Source: Teratosphaeria epicoccoides
Lineage: Eukaryota > Ascomycota > Dothideomycetes > Mycosphaerellales > Teratosphaeriaceae
Length of the DNA: 64,000 bases
NCBI GenBank assembly: GCA_021401465.1
Contig: JADDMT010000135.1
Location: 1-64,000 of the forward strand
Direction: 5' to 3'
Within the stretch, counting starts at the first letter, position 1. The number at the start of each line of letters is the position of its first letter. Shown in pieces: positions 46,256 through 55,270 of the stretch. Below the pieces are notes generated by a model, which was given only the letters and a program-made list of their open reading frames with translations, did not search any database and was not told where the DNA came from. The translations under genes were made by a program, and so were the position numbers.

Positions 46256-47099
46256 AGTCCTTGTTCTTTTCTCTTAACTACCTCCTATAGGCCGCCTTGA
46301 ACTAGTCGGTTACCTTAGAGTTTGTCATGACCCTTTCGACCTCCTCTGCAAATACGTAGTAGTCCCCCTTGTCTCTTACGTTTGCTATGTACATCCTAGC
46401 AGGATTCGAAAACGAATTCTTGAGGTATCTGATCTTCGCGTCATCTGTCTACTAGTCCCCTCCTGCTAACAGCAGGAGTTCGTCGAATTCTAGCTAGTGC
46501 TTGTGCCATGGCTAGCCTGCTACGTGTCGGAGGTTCGTGAGCTATTCTAGAGCTTTCGCTATCTCGTTACTATCTGCGAACATGGCCTCGAGTTACATGA
46601 GGAAAGCTTCAGGGTCCTTTACCCTGTCCGGGCCTCCTTTCTCCTAGAAATGGCGTATCTAGGCGCGCTAGCGAGTAGGGAGAGTGTCGTAGATTGTGTT
46701 CTAGTAATAATCTACGCCTATTAGGGGTTTTATCCTAGAGCGCGCCCTAAGCGAACTCCTAATACAGAGCAGGTAATCCCTGAATGATTCGGCTCTTCTG
46801 TCCTACGTTAGTAGCCTCTACTCTCGGGGTCCTGTTAGTTCTATGACAGAGTTCGCACGCGTTACTACAGCTAGCGTGTCCGCGAGAGTCTTTAGTAGCT
46901 CCTCTAACAGGACGCCTAGGTTTTGTTGCTGTTAGGACTTCGATTCATTTAGCGCGGCCCGCGTGGCTGTTAGCTCGGCCATAATTTGCTGTTACTAGGT
47001 ATGCATTCCCTCGACGACATGGCGCATTTCTGCTAACGCTTCCTTGTTTGTAGATCCTTCGGACACTAGGGTTAATTAGCTAGGAGACAGCCTTTCTAT
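46256..47099 (-). pseudogene. gag: Element B gag, N-terminal part
   Basis: Homologous to element A 5253-6098, on the far side of element C. The start-codon position corresponds to A 6098; here the codon is ATA (TAT at about 47097-47099 on the plus strand). Heavily RIP-damaged. Confidence 0.75.
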
Positions 47100-47120
47100 A
47101 GTAAAATTAATCGTACTTAA

Positions 47121-47288
47121 TGTCACGGGTAAACGGCGTATACATAGGGGTTCATGTAGTATTTAACAAGTACGATAGGGAGAGAGGGCTAGTTGTCCGG
47201 GCTTTTATGGCTAGCCTTGTCAGGGGTCGCGTTACGTACCGCGTATAGGCCCTAGCCTGTGCCAAGACTTAGGGCCTCGCCCTTCACA
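47121..47288 (-). repeat. 5' LTR of element B (168 bp)
   Basis: Starts TGTCACGGG, ends CCCTTCACA on the plus strand, then the GATCT target duplication and the resumed D1 sequence. It is 8 bp shorter than its partner at 33539, lacking ACTACCTG after GAGAGGG. Confidence 0.92.
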
Positions 47289-47293
47289 GATCT

Positions 47294-49130
47294 AGAATAG
47301 CAAGTACATGTCCTATAGGTTAAAGCAACGCAATTAGAAGTCAAGGTTGAATTCATAGTTCCTAATAAGTATAAAGAGTTTGCTACTCTTTTCAAGGAAG
47401 AACCTAACTAAGAAACTCTGCTAGAACACTAGGAGTAGGACTACAGGATACCCTTACTCCCTAGCAAGACACTAACGAAGCAATTAGTTCGCCTGTTGTT
47501 AGCAGCAAAACTAGAGATTCTCCGGAAATACCTTGAAGACAACCTCTAGAAAGGCTTCATCTGCAAGTCATAGTCCCTAGCCAGATATCTAATCCTGTTT
47601 GTGCCTAAGGGGGAAGATAACTAGCGACTCTACGTAGATTATTATGGATTAAACGACATCATAATAAAGAATAGTTATCTACTTCCTTTGCTCCTAGAAT
47701 TACAGGACTGCCTACAAGGAGCAATATAGTTCTCGAAGTTCGACATACCTAGAGTATATAACTGAATTCGAATTAAGGAAGGCAAAGAATAGAAGACTAC
47801 GTTCCGAACTAGGTTCGGACACTACGAGTATATAGTCATGCCATTTAGGTTGACAAACGCCCTAGCTACATAGTAGGCATTTATTAACAACATGCTATAA
47901 GAGTACCTTAATGTCTTTGTAGTTATATACCTAGACGACATCCTCGTCTACTTACGGACGATTAAAGAGCATAGGACTCATGTGCGTAAGGTACCTCAGA
48001 AACTCTAGGGTTACTAGTTAAAGGTTAAGCCTTAGAAGAGCAAGTTTCACAAGCAGGAAGTATAATTCCTTGGCTACGTAGTAGCATGGAATAGAATTAA
48101 GATAGACTTTATTGTCAAACTACCTTAGTTAAGAGAACCCGCTACTAATGAGTTCTTTAATAGGATCATGGTAGTAGTCGACTAATTCACGAAGTTTAGG
48201 AAGTTTATCCCTTACTGCGAAGACTTTAAGACTAAAGATATTACGCATGTCTTCATTAAATAGGTAGTAGCACTACATAGCATGCTATAGGACCTAGTAA
48301 CAGATCGAGGATCCGTGTTTACCTCTAACTTCTAGAGAGCCCTAATGAGACAGTTCTAGGTTAAACATCGACTAAGTACTTCCTTCTACCCTAAGACAGA
48401 TAGACAGACAGAACGTCTAAATTAGACGTTAGAATAGTACCTTCGATCCTATGTGAATAGGGACTAGAACAACTAGGTAGAGTTGTTGCTAATAGCATAG
48501 CTCGTGTATAATAGTACGCTAGTAGAGTCGACAGGACTCTCGCCATTTCAGATGGCATATAGATTAGCTATAGAAGACATTCCGAACGTCTTAGCTAGTA
48601 ATCTAAAACTAGTAGCACTTAGACGAGTAGAACATCTACGCTAACTGCAAACAGAAGCACGACTCGACCTGTAGCTCTATTAGTAGAACATGGCATAGTA
48701 TGCGAATTATAAGAGAATTAAGGGACTAATTCTAAAGGAGGGGGACAAGATATATCTCCTCTGCCGTTACATCAAATCAGACAAGCCAAGTAAAAAACTA
48801 GACGCTGTAAAACTAGGACCATTTAGGATTAAGGCCAAGAAAGGACTAGTTAATTTTAAGTTACAGCTACCTAAGCAGATAAGAATATACCCTGTGTTCT
48901 ATGTCTCTCTGCTAGAACAAGTAGCGCTAGACGCCGCACTATAAACGGAACCCTTACTACTTGACCCTAAAGTAGAAGAACCCGAGTACACTGTCAAGAA
49001 GATTGTCGACACTTGCTAGTAGGACAGACAGCGAGAGTACTTAGCAAAATGGGAAGGATATAGGAGTACCGAGAACACCTAGGAACCCCTAGAACATCTG
49101 CGAAACTGTTAGCAAAAGATACGAAGTTTC
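47294..49130 (+). pseudogene. pol: D1 pol after the B insertion: RT, truncated integrase, chromodomain
   Basis: RT at about 47560-48100: YLILFVPKGEDN, VDYYGLNDIIIKNSYLLPLL, and an intact YLDD at 47928-47939. RNase H and the integrase zinc finger are absent: at about 48125-48160 the frame jumps from RT-thumb sequence to MVVVD..TKF, the integrase core. LVTDRGSVFTSNF near 48295 carries the second catalytic Asp. The chromodomain at 48985-49100 reads VKKIVDT then REYLAKWEGYRSTENT. TAG stops occur throughout. Confidence 0.85.
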
Positions 49131-49145
49131 GAGAAAGGAACGAAC

Positions 49146-49781
49146 CTAGGAAGAAGATCCTAAGCTACGACTAGACTCCTGCGAGACGCTGTCGATCGGC
49201 TCGGCTATCACGCTATCCAGGAAAACCTAATATGAGGCGTTAGCGAAACCCTCTATTACGCTCTATGTCGTAGGACTAAGAGCGAGACCCGCTAAAGGAT
49301 CTAGGTTAAGAAGAAACCCAGCCTGCGAGAGAGCCTGTTCCTTGGCCTCATCCTCCCTGATCTCACGCTCCTTAAGAGCGCGGCTATCCTTGACCTCCTA
49401 GTTAACCGCGTCTAACTGTTTTCGAAGATATATCTCCTTTACATGCGCCTCTATTATCTTCTGCAAAGCCTTAGCTAGGACTACCTTCGCACGATCAAGA
49501 TTAGCAATTAGTCTTTTCTGCTAATCGCCTAACTTCTTCTATTCGACCTCTGTTACCTTTATGTTGTAACTTTGACAGTTACTAAAGTAACATTGCAAAC
49601 ATTTCCCTAAGGAAATGTGTACCTAACAAACGAGCTTTAACTCTTGACACTAAGTATAGGACTTTATGCTGTCCTAGCCCTAACGATAGATTCGATTCAT
49701 GCGGCATTTGCGTTTCTATGTTATAGGGGCGTTAGTGTCTAGGATGACATAAGGTAGTAATGTAGAAAGAGAAGACATCAT
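49146..49781 (-). pseudogene. Antisense Cys-cluster/coiled-coil gene of D1, 211 codons
   Basis: One uninterrupted minus-strand frame from ATG (49781) to TAG (49146), opposite to gag-pol, between the chromodomain and the polypurine tract. Codon 42 reads Tyr where a Cys (TGT to TAT) is expected, followed by C45, C52, C61, C64 and C69: (C)-x2-C-x6-C-x8-C-x2-C-x4-C. Residues about 75-153 form a long charged coiled coil (RLIANLDRAKVVLAKALQKI, then ALKEREIREDEAKEQALSQ). The tail is Ser-rich (PIDSVSQESSRSLGSSS). Nine or so internal stops, nearly all TAG, fit damaged Gln codons. No intron is needed. Zn2Cys6 clusters followed by a coiled coil are a common fungal DNA-binding layout. Confidence 0.75.
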
Positions 49782-49844
49782 AGCATAAAAGGAAATAACA
49801 AGAGAAACCCTACACTAATAAGGTAGCTTAGGGACAAGCTAGGC

Positions 49845-49858
49845 TAAGAGGGGGATAG
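49845..49858 (+). other. Polypurine tract of D1
   Basis: AAGAGGGGGATAG directly precedes the 3' LTR start at 49859. Confidence 0.7.
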
Positions 49859-50335
49859 TGTTATAAGTGTCAGGAGTACTATAAGTTACAGGATTATAAG
49901 GGTCCTAAGTACTATAAGTCATAGTATAGTTATAGGAGTACTATAAGTTATAAGCATAGTTATAGGAGAAAGGATCTGTTATATGAGGACAGATCCCTAG
50001 ATCTATAGGGTTAGTCTATAGATCTACAGGCCTATAGGGGAGAAGGGATCTATTATAGGATAATAGACCCTTAGATCTATAGGGTTAGTCTATAGATCTA
50101 TAGACATAGATCTATTAGGTCTGTTAACAGATCTAACAGAGCTACTCTGTCTCTCTAGTATATAGGGATAGCTTTAGGATAGGTAGTTAGGAGCTTTGTA
50201 CTTAATCTTAATTTCATCCTCTCTTACTTAGAGAAGAGTTAGTTACAAGGTTAACTGCTATTGTTAATATTCTTTATAGCTCTACAAGTCTAACACCTGA
50301 TCCCCTTCCTGCTATTAGCACCTACCCTTATGACA
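49859..50335 (+). repeat. 3' LTR of D1 (477 bp)
   Basis: Starts TGTTATAAGTGTCAGG, ends CTTATGACA. Same length as the 5' LTR at 30699; the differences are mostly C/T and G/A. Followed by the ATATA target duplication. Confidence 0.92.
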
Positions 50336-50340
50336 ATATA

Positions 50341-50570
50341 CTAGAAGTTATAGGAGCTAGAGGTAGTTAGCTTGTATAATCTAAAGGCTCTGTTAGCTAA
50401 ATACTAGTGTAAATACACTGTAAATACTTACTATTAGGCCATGTTAGTAGCAGTATTGCTAGTATCCTAGTAGAGAAGTTGTTAAACAGTGTAGGTAGAT
50501 AGCATAGTAATAGCAAAGAAGGCACTATAATCGAAAATATTTTTACCTACTAACATCACTTTACTATATA
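50341..50570. other. Repeat F (right part) up to the host island
   Basis: Continuation of the sequence interrupted by D1. On the minus strand the reading frame of the F relic continues at about 50341-50440. From 50440 the sequence is AT-rich. RIP-type TAG/CTA density falls abruptly near 50570. Confidence 0.5.
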
Positions 50571-52723
50571 ATCACAGGATACACAATCCTGTGCTATTTG
50601 CGCTGCGTTCGTAGTCACAATAGCGACAATACCATGTGAAAACACGAAGTGAAGTCCGAAAGTCGAAAACTCAGTAGTAATCTCACACTCGCTCCTAACA
50701 GCGCACCGCCTACCTGCTCCCTGATCTCGCTCGTCACGCAGCGAGCTACGCCTCGGCTTAATCACTGGCTCTTCACGACTCGCAACACGTGCAGGGCAGT
50801 TGCCACGTCATCCAGGGCTCCTGCGGAGCATCGACTACCTTGGCGGGCAGCTCAAGGAAATCTCTCTAAACGAGACGGCGGCGATCACTCTGGCTACCCG
50901 TCCAGCCGCAGGCAGCACGACAGGTAGGCAGCAATATGCTGGGATTTTTGAGGCCATGATCCGCGCTCTAGGCGCCTGCTAGCATCAGCAGTAGATGCAG
51001 GCGAGTATCGTGGCCGAGATGGCATGCGCTTTCTAGCGCTCATGGTATTTTCGCATTTGTCAGCTATTAGCAACACGTTCGCGCACGCCGCGAATGAAGG
51101 AATCAAGGTCTGGCCTTTACCGCTCGAGGGCCGGCATTGGCACCACAGATGCGAAAAACATTCCCATATGAAGATCTTCCCGAACTCGGGGCCGTGGCTC
51201 TCGCGTGTTTGGGCGTTCACTGGAGTTCGGGGAAGGGTCTGAGCCTCCTAACGGCCGGGATCATATCACGAAGAAGTAAACAACGCTACATCTGCGGCAT
51301 TGTGGCAGGGCACACAACGACACGCCTAAATACCAGCTTCGTATCGAACATTCGGGAGGCTGAAAGGTTGGTCTGCATCAGCATACAGATTTCCCCGGAG
51401 GATATATCTCAATTCCCTCGAAAAGAACTTTCCTGCCTGAGTGCCGCCCCTGTGCCTATGAACGGCGAGCTCGTGCTAGTAGCATGTCCAAAGCCCGAGT
51501 CTGCACCGCTGCTGTCGCCGGCATACCTGCGCTGTTTGTGTCGGACGACACAAGCGGGTTGAAAAACTCCCGTCCCTTGCGGACCTGGAAACAGATGCGG
51601 CAACGCTTAATAAGCCGAGTGTTTGAGATTCCTCTAGGGCTGCCGTCAAGTCCTACATGCACCCACGTCTTCGGTACGGATAGATGCTACAGCGCACGTC
51701 AATCGCTCGCTATGAACTCTGTCCACGTACATGTATCTATCAACAAGCGCGCCAGCATGCACACGACCATGCGATGACGACAGGCATGTCTTGCATCTCC
51801 GCGAGCCGCAAATAGCAGGCAAGGCCACTCAGACTAGTTTGACTTGACTTCTGCTACGATGGTTTTACTTTTCGATGCATGTCACCGTGAACATCACACA
51901 ACGTGCATTACTCCAAAATTCACCCTGCAAGACGGCGCCAGGAGCTTGCTCTCGCCGAGAGACAACAATTTGGATGCAGAATCGAGGACCAGGTTAACAA
52001 AGCCGATGCTCCTCCCTCGCGACCGCCACCGCCGTCTCCTGTCTCAACCCACATGTTGAGCGGATGGTACGTTTCGTGAGAACTTTTGTCGAGGCCGTAC
52101 CGAGGCGCGGTAGTAGCATGCGACGACCGCAGCGGGTGCCGAGCCGAAAAGGACTCCTCTGTGTGCCAGCCTGAGTACATACATCTCCTGCACGCATGTC
52201 GTGCCGGTCCGGTCGAATGCATGTGCACCAGTCGACTTCTCCGAGCGAACGAGCGAGGACGGGAGAAGGCTAATTCATTTACTAATCGGCTGGTACAGCG
52301 CAGAGGTCGGCATCCCCCATGTGATGGGTACAGGCTTGCGTCGAGTATATGCGAAGTTTTGTCCGGCATCAAATATGCCGACAGCATCATCAAGCGAGAC
52401 ATAGAGCCACCTACCTGGTCCAGAAAAAGAGGATCGCGAAGCCGCTGCCGAAATTTGGATAGTCTCCGAGACCTGAAACATTGCGTGTACCGTGTAGCAG
52501 CCTCCGGGGCGCTCGCGTTTGCTAGGAGATGGCACTCGCGTTTGATGGACCATCTCAGCTGCCGACGCAACGCGATACCGCGTCACCCAATTCCTTGGTT
52601 CGGGCCAACCGCGCATCCATCACTCGCTCCGTCCTGATCTGCCTCTGCTCTCTTCCCAAACACACATCCCATTTCCCAAGCAAGAGCTCTTCTCTCCAGC
52701 ATTCCCGCGCATGCATCGCTACC
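50571..52723. other. RIP-free island, left part; no gene called
   Basis: Base composition changes sharply: balanced, CpG-containing and without TAG excess. Several overlapping open stretches exist on both strands (for example 51137-51562 plus, 51920-52570 minus, 52086-52637 plus). None shows a domain I recognise or a convincing start. A minus-strand piece at 51456-51662 contains CRICFQVRKGREFFN, with one C-x2-C pair. Spliced genes could be hidden here. Part may be the promoter of the gene at 52724, whose upstream region is CT-rich (52620-52720). Confidence 0.45.
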
Positions 52724-53200
52724 ATGCGCTCCTCAAAGAACCCCTCCACCGGCGCCCGCACAAGCAAGCCGACCAATCGCACCAGTCACCACACCCCGCC
52801 GCCACCCAAGCGAACGCCTAACGTCACCACCCGCTCAGCAGCTCGAGCCACGCAATCGCAGCAACGCACCATTGTCGATCTGACCCAGTCAGACCCCGAC
52901 CCCGACTCCGGCTCCGACTCCGACGAAGTCAAGATCATCGCCTGCGGGCTGGGGGCTGGGTTCAACGACAGCAGCGAGTGCTACATCTGCTTCGGGGACG
53001 AGAGCAACACCAGCCCGGAAGTCAACTGCGCCGTTTGTGGCAAGGTCGCACATGCGGATTGCCTGGCGGATTGGCACGGGAAGCGTGCGGCGCAGGCGGA
53101 TGCGGCAGGGTCGACGGGGGCGGAGGGTGCGTTTCAATTGGGCAGAGCTGAACGATCAGGGCCGTGTGGGGTCTGTAGGTATGTTGCCGTTGCTCCCTAG
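52724..53200 (+). CDS. SIM-containing C4HC3 (PHD/RING-like) finger protein, 158 aa, possibly with a further exon
   Basis: The start ATG at 52724 was chosen over 52529 because it has a good context (GCTACCATGC) and begins a Ser/Thr/Pro-rich basic tail, whereas the upstream extension resembles leader sequence. Residues 49-53 (TIVDL) followed by TQSDPDPDSGSDSD form a classic SUMO-interacting motif with an acidic flank. The finger is C86-x2-C89-x12-C102-x2-C105-x4-H110-x2-C113-x34-C148-x2-C151, a C4HC3 pattern fitting a PHD or RING-variant domain. A consensus donor GTATGT at 53179, just after the last Cys pair, may splice out the TAG at 53198. A 50-nt intron ending at 53228 would add about 45 residues, but the branch site is poor. 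A SIM next to a RING-like finger recalls SUMO-targeted ubiquitin ligases; that role is inference. Confidence 0.7.
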   Translation: MRSSKNPSTGARTSKPTNRTSHHTPPPPKRTPNVTTRSAARATQSQQRTIVDLTQSDPDPDSGSDSDEVKIIACGLGAGFNDSSECYICFGDESNTSPEVNCAVCGKVAHADCLADWHGKRAAQADAAGSTGAEGAFQLGRAERSGPCGVCRYVAVAP

Positions 53201-53870
53201 GCATGTGTGAGGTTGGCGCTGAGCTCAGAGGTGCAGGAACTTGGTCGTGTATATGGCCGCGTAGAGGAGTCAGAATTCTTGGGATCGATGGCCGGTGGGG
53301 TTCGAGCGATGTCTTAGTAACTCGCGTGGAGCTGGGTTTCCATCCGAGCTGCGTGCTGATGGTGTAGCAGTGTGTGTACTTTCCACGCATAGACTAGGCG
53401 TAGGCTAGCTCCGTCGCATCGCATGGCTCGGACGCGTTCTTGATGGCGGAACAAGGTGATCAAGGAGTTACATAGGAGTCGAAGTGTTAATACCAATCCT
53501 GCGCTGCTGCCAGACTCGAGCATGCTAATGGCCTAATCGCAGAATATCGGTAAGCCTCGGCCATCTTGGCTTCGCTGAGTGGATTAGCGGTGTCGTCGCT
53601 ATGTACGAGTACGCGAAGGTGAGACTTTGTGTCAATGACCTCTTTCTATGTCACAGCGAGGCGAGGTGACGGGTCATTTGACAGCGCGACTCTAGGTAGG
53701 GTAGCCACGGCCCACGTGTATTAGGCTCTGCTGGCCGGAACGGTCAGAACGCACCGAGCGGTCCGAGCCCTTGATGGGACCTGACGATAGTACATCACTC
53801 CTCAATTAACTGCGATGTTTGATGATCGTCAAGATTGTGCTACTCTCCCGTACGGTCAAGCTAAGAGAAT
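53201..53870. other. RIP-free island, right part
   Basis: Normal composition, no domain recognised. It may hold the 3' end or a second exon of the preceding gene (53229-53367 is open if spliced at 53179/53228). The damage-free island ends near 53870, where AT-rich repeat sequence begins. Confidence 0.5.
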
Positions 53871-54898
53871 ACCATCTTTCAAAGAAAACTGACAAAAATT
53901 CCATGTTTAAAGCGCAAAAATAGACAGCTAAGGAATATTAGTAAGAAGTTATAATGCCTTAAAACCCCCTACAAATATCAGCTAAAGTCTGCAAATATCT
54001 CTGCTAACTATAGAAGGTAGCTATGCTTATACATATACCTATCATTTATCATTTAGTTAGGTAAAGTTAATTAGATTTTATGTAGAGTACTTTAACTAGT
54101 TTCTTATTTACTCTCTTATGCCTAATACATCTAAGCAGGCCTTACTAACTGTTACTACTAACTGTCCCCTTTACCCTAGATTACCTACAAGTTAACTTTA
54201 CTATAAAATCTACTACCTACTTTATTAAAAGTAGTCTTATTCCTTAAGTAGCTACTCTATCTAAGTGTATATTTTGCTTGCTATGTACTTTATAAAGTAA
54301 AAGAGTATGTCAAGTATCTAAGCATAATCTCTGTTAAGATCCTAAGGGTACTAAAGAGTAGTAGCTAGTCTTCCTTTATATATTACTCTGCTTTAATTAT
54401 TATCTTCTTAATACTTACAATTTGCTTGTCAATAATGTTAAGGGTAAGGTAGCCCTACATAGTTAAAGCTAAGTAGTAATACCTTCAAAATCTGAATGTA
54501 GTTAGGCTAATATAAAGATAGTATAATTATAGACTATTATATGTCTAAAGCCTACTCTGTAAGTCTTGCTAATAGTAAGTAGGATGTAGTATTAAGCTCC
54601 TATGCTACTATGCTAAACTCTTTCCCTTTCTCCTCTAATAGGTCAAAAATCAGATTAATATCTAGTAGGTTAATGTTAACTAATATAGTTCAAGTAAGAT
54701 CATAGTACTTTAGCATTACATGTTTAGTTCTTGTAGCTAGGTCCTAGACTACATAAAGAAGTACCTAGCGCTATTAAAGTAGGTTAATAGTAGGAGGGAT
54801 CTCTACATCTTACTAAAAGCATGTAGTAAAGACTAGTGCGTATATGCTATAGTCTACGTTATTATAATCTAGCTACCTTAACAAGACTATAGTGTTAA
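53871..54898. other. AT-rich, strongly degraded repeat
   Basis: Rich in TTA, TAA and TAG, with no readable frame and no LTR. It looks like an old RIP-degraded transposon. Element E3 follows directly. Confidence 0.5.
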
Positions 54899-55270
54899 TA
54901 ATACAGTTAATACTATTAGGGAGTATTAGAGCTAAGCGTACTCTAGTATACTACCCTTAGCATGCTATAGACCCTGTCTATTATAGTAGGCGTCCCTTTA
55001 TACGTTAACTTGTATATCCTTCGTCCTATAGGCTTGCTACCTAAGCGTAGGGGATGTAATAATCCTACATGCTACCCTCTCTACAGTACTCCTATAGGGA
55101 CCCTCGAGACCTACGGTACCCCTACGGAGTTAGGCGCGGACATACTTTCCTAATTAAGGGGCATTAGGGGACATAAGTACCTCTAGTACTACCTCTATAA
55201 TAAAAAAGGTTAGATTACTCTGTTATACTACGAGATATTTTCATTATCATATAGCTTTATATCTATATTA
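54899..55270 (+). repeat. 5' LTR of E3 (372 bp)
   Basis: Aligned to the E1 LTR, with TAATAC start and ATCTATATTA end; then GTTCTGCTTTCTCC, the sequence that follows every 5' E LTR in the window (15326, 55271, 59991), so this is a 5' LTR. Confidence 0.85.

Larger units (their letters stand above)
33539..47288 (-). mobile_element. Ty3/gypsy element B, A-family copy inside D1, itself split by C
   Basis: Second-level insertion. LTRs 33539-33714 and 47121-47288; perfect target duplication GATCT at 33534-33538 and 47289-47293. Reads right to left like element A and aligns with it throughout, but much more heavily converted to TAG/CTA. Element C (39314-46250) sits in its gag region. Without C it is about 6.8 kb. 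It supplies the complete structure that the window edge removes from A, including the 3' LTR and the polypurine tract. Confidence 0.93.
30699..50335 (+). mobile_element. Ty3/gypsy chromovirus element D1, split by nested B and C, TSD ATATA
   Basis: LTRs of 477 bp at each end; target duplication ATATA at 30694-30698 and 50336-50340. Removing the nested B insertion (33539-47288 and one GATCT) leaves about 5.9 kb: LTR, gag, protease, then RT, a truncated integrase, chromodomain, antisense gene, polypurine tract, LTR. The uninterrupted sister D2 (63650-63690) confirms the join. RNase H and the N-terminal integrase are missing because of a deletion near 48125-48160, so D1 was already defective or became so later. 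Confidence 0.93.

Noticed and set aside
50571..52637. Overlapping open frames of 60-216 codons on both strands of the island
   Set aside because: They overlap one another and show no recognisable domain; in undamaged GC-balanced DNA such frames arise by chance. A spliced gene cannot be excluded.
52529..52723. N-terminal extension of the finger gene from the ATG at 52529
   Set aside because: Residues resemble a translated leader; the ATG at 52724 has the better context and begins the low-complexity basic tail typical of such proteins.
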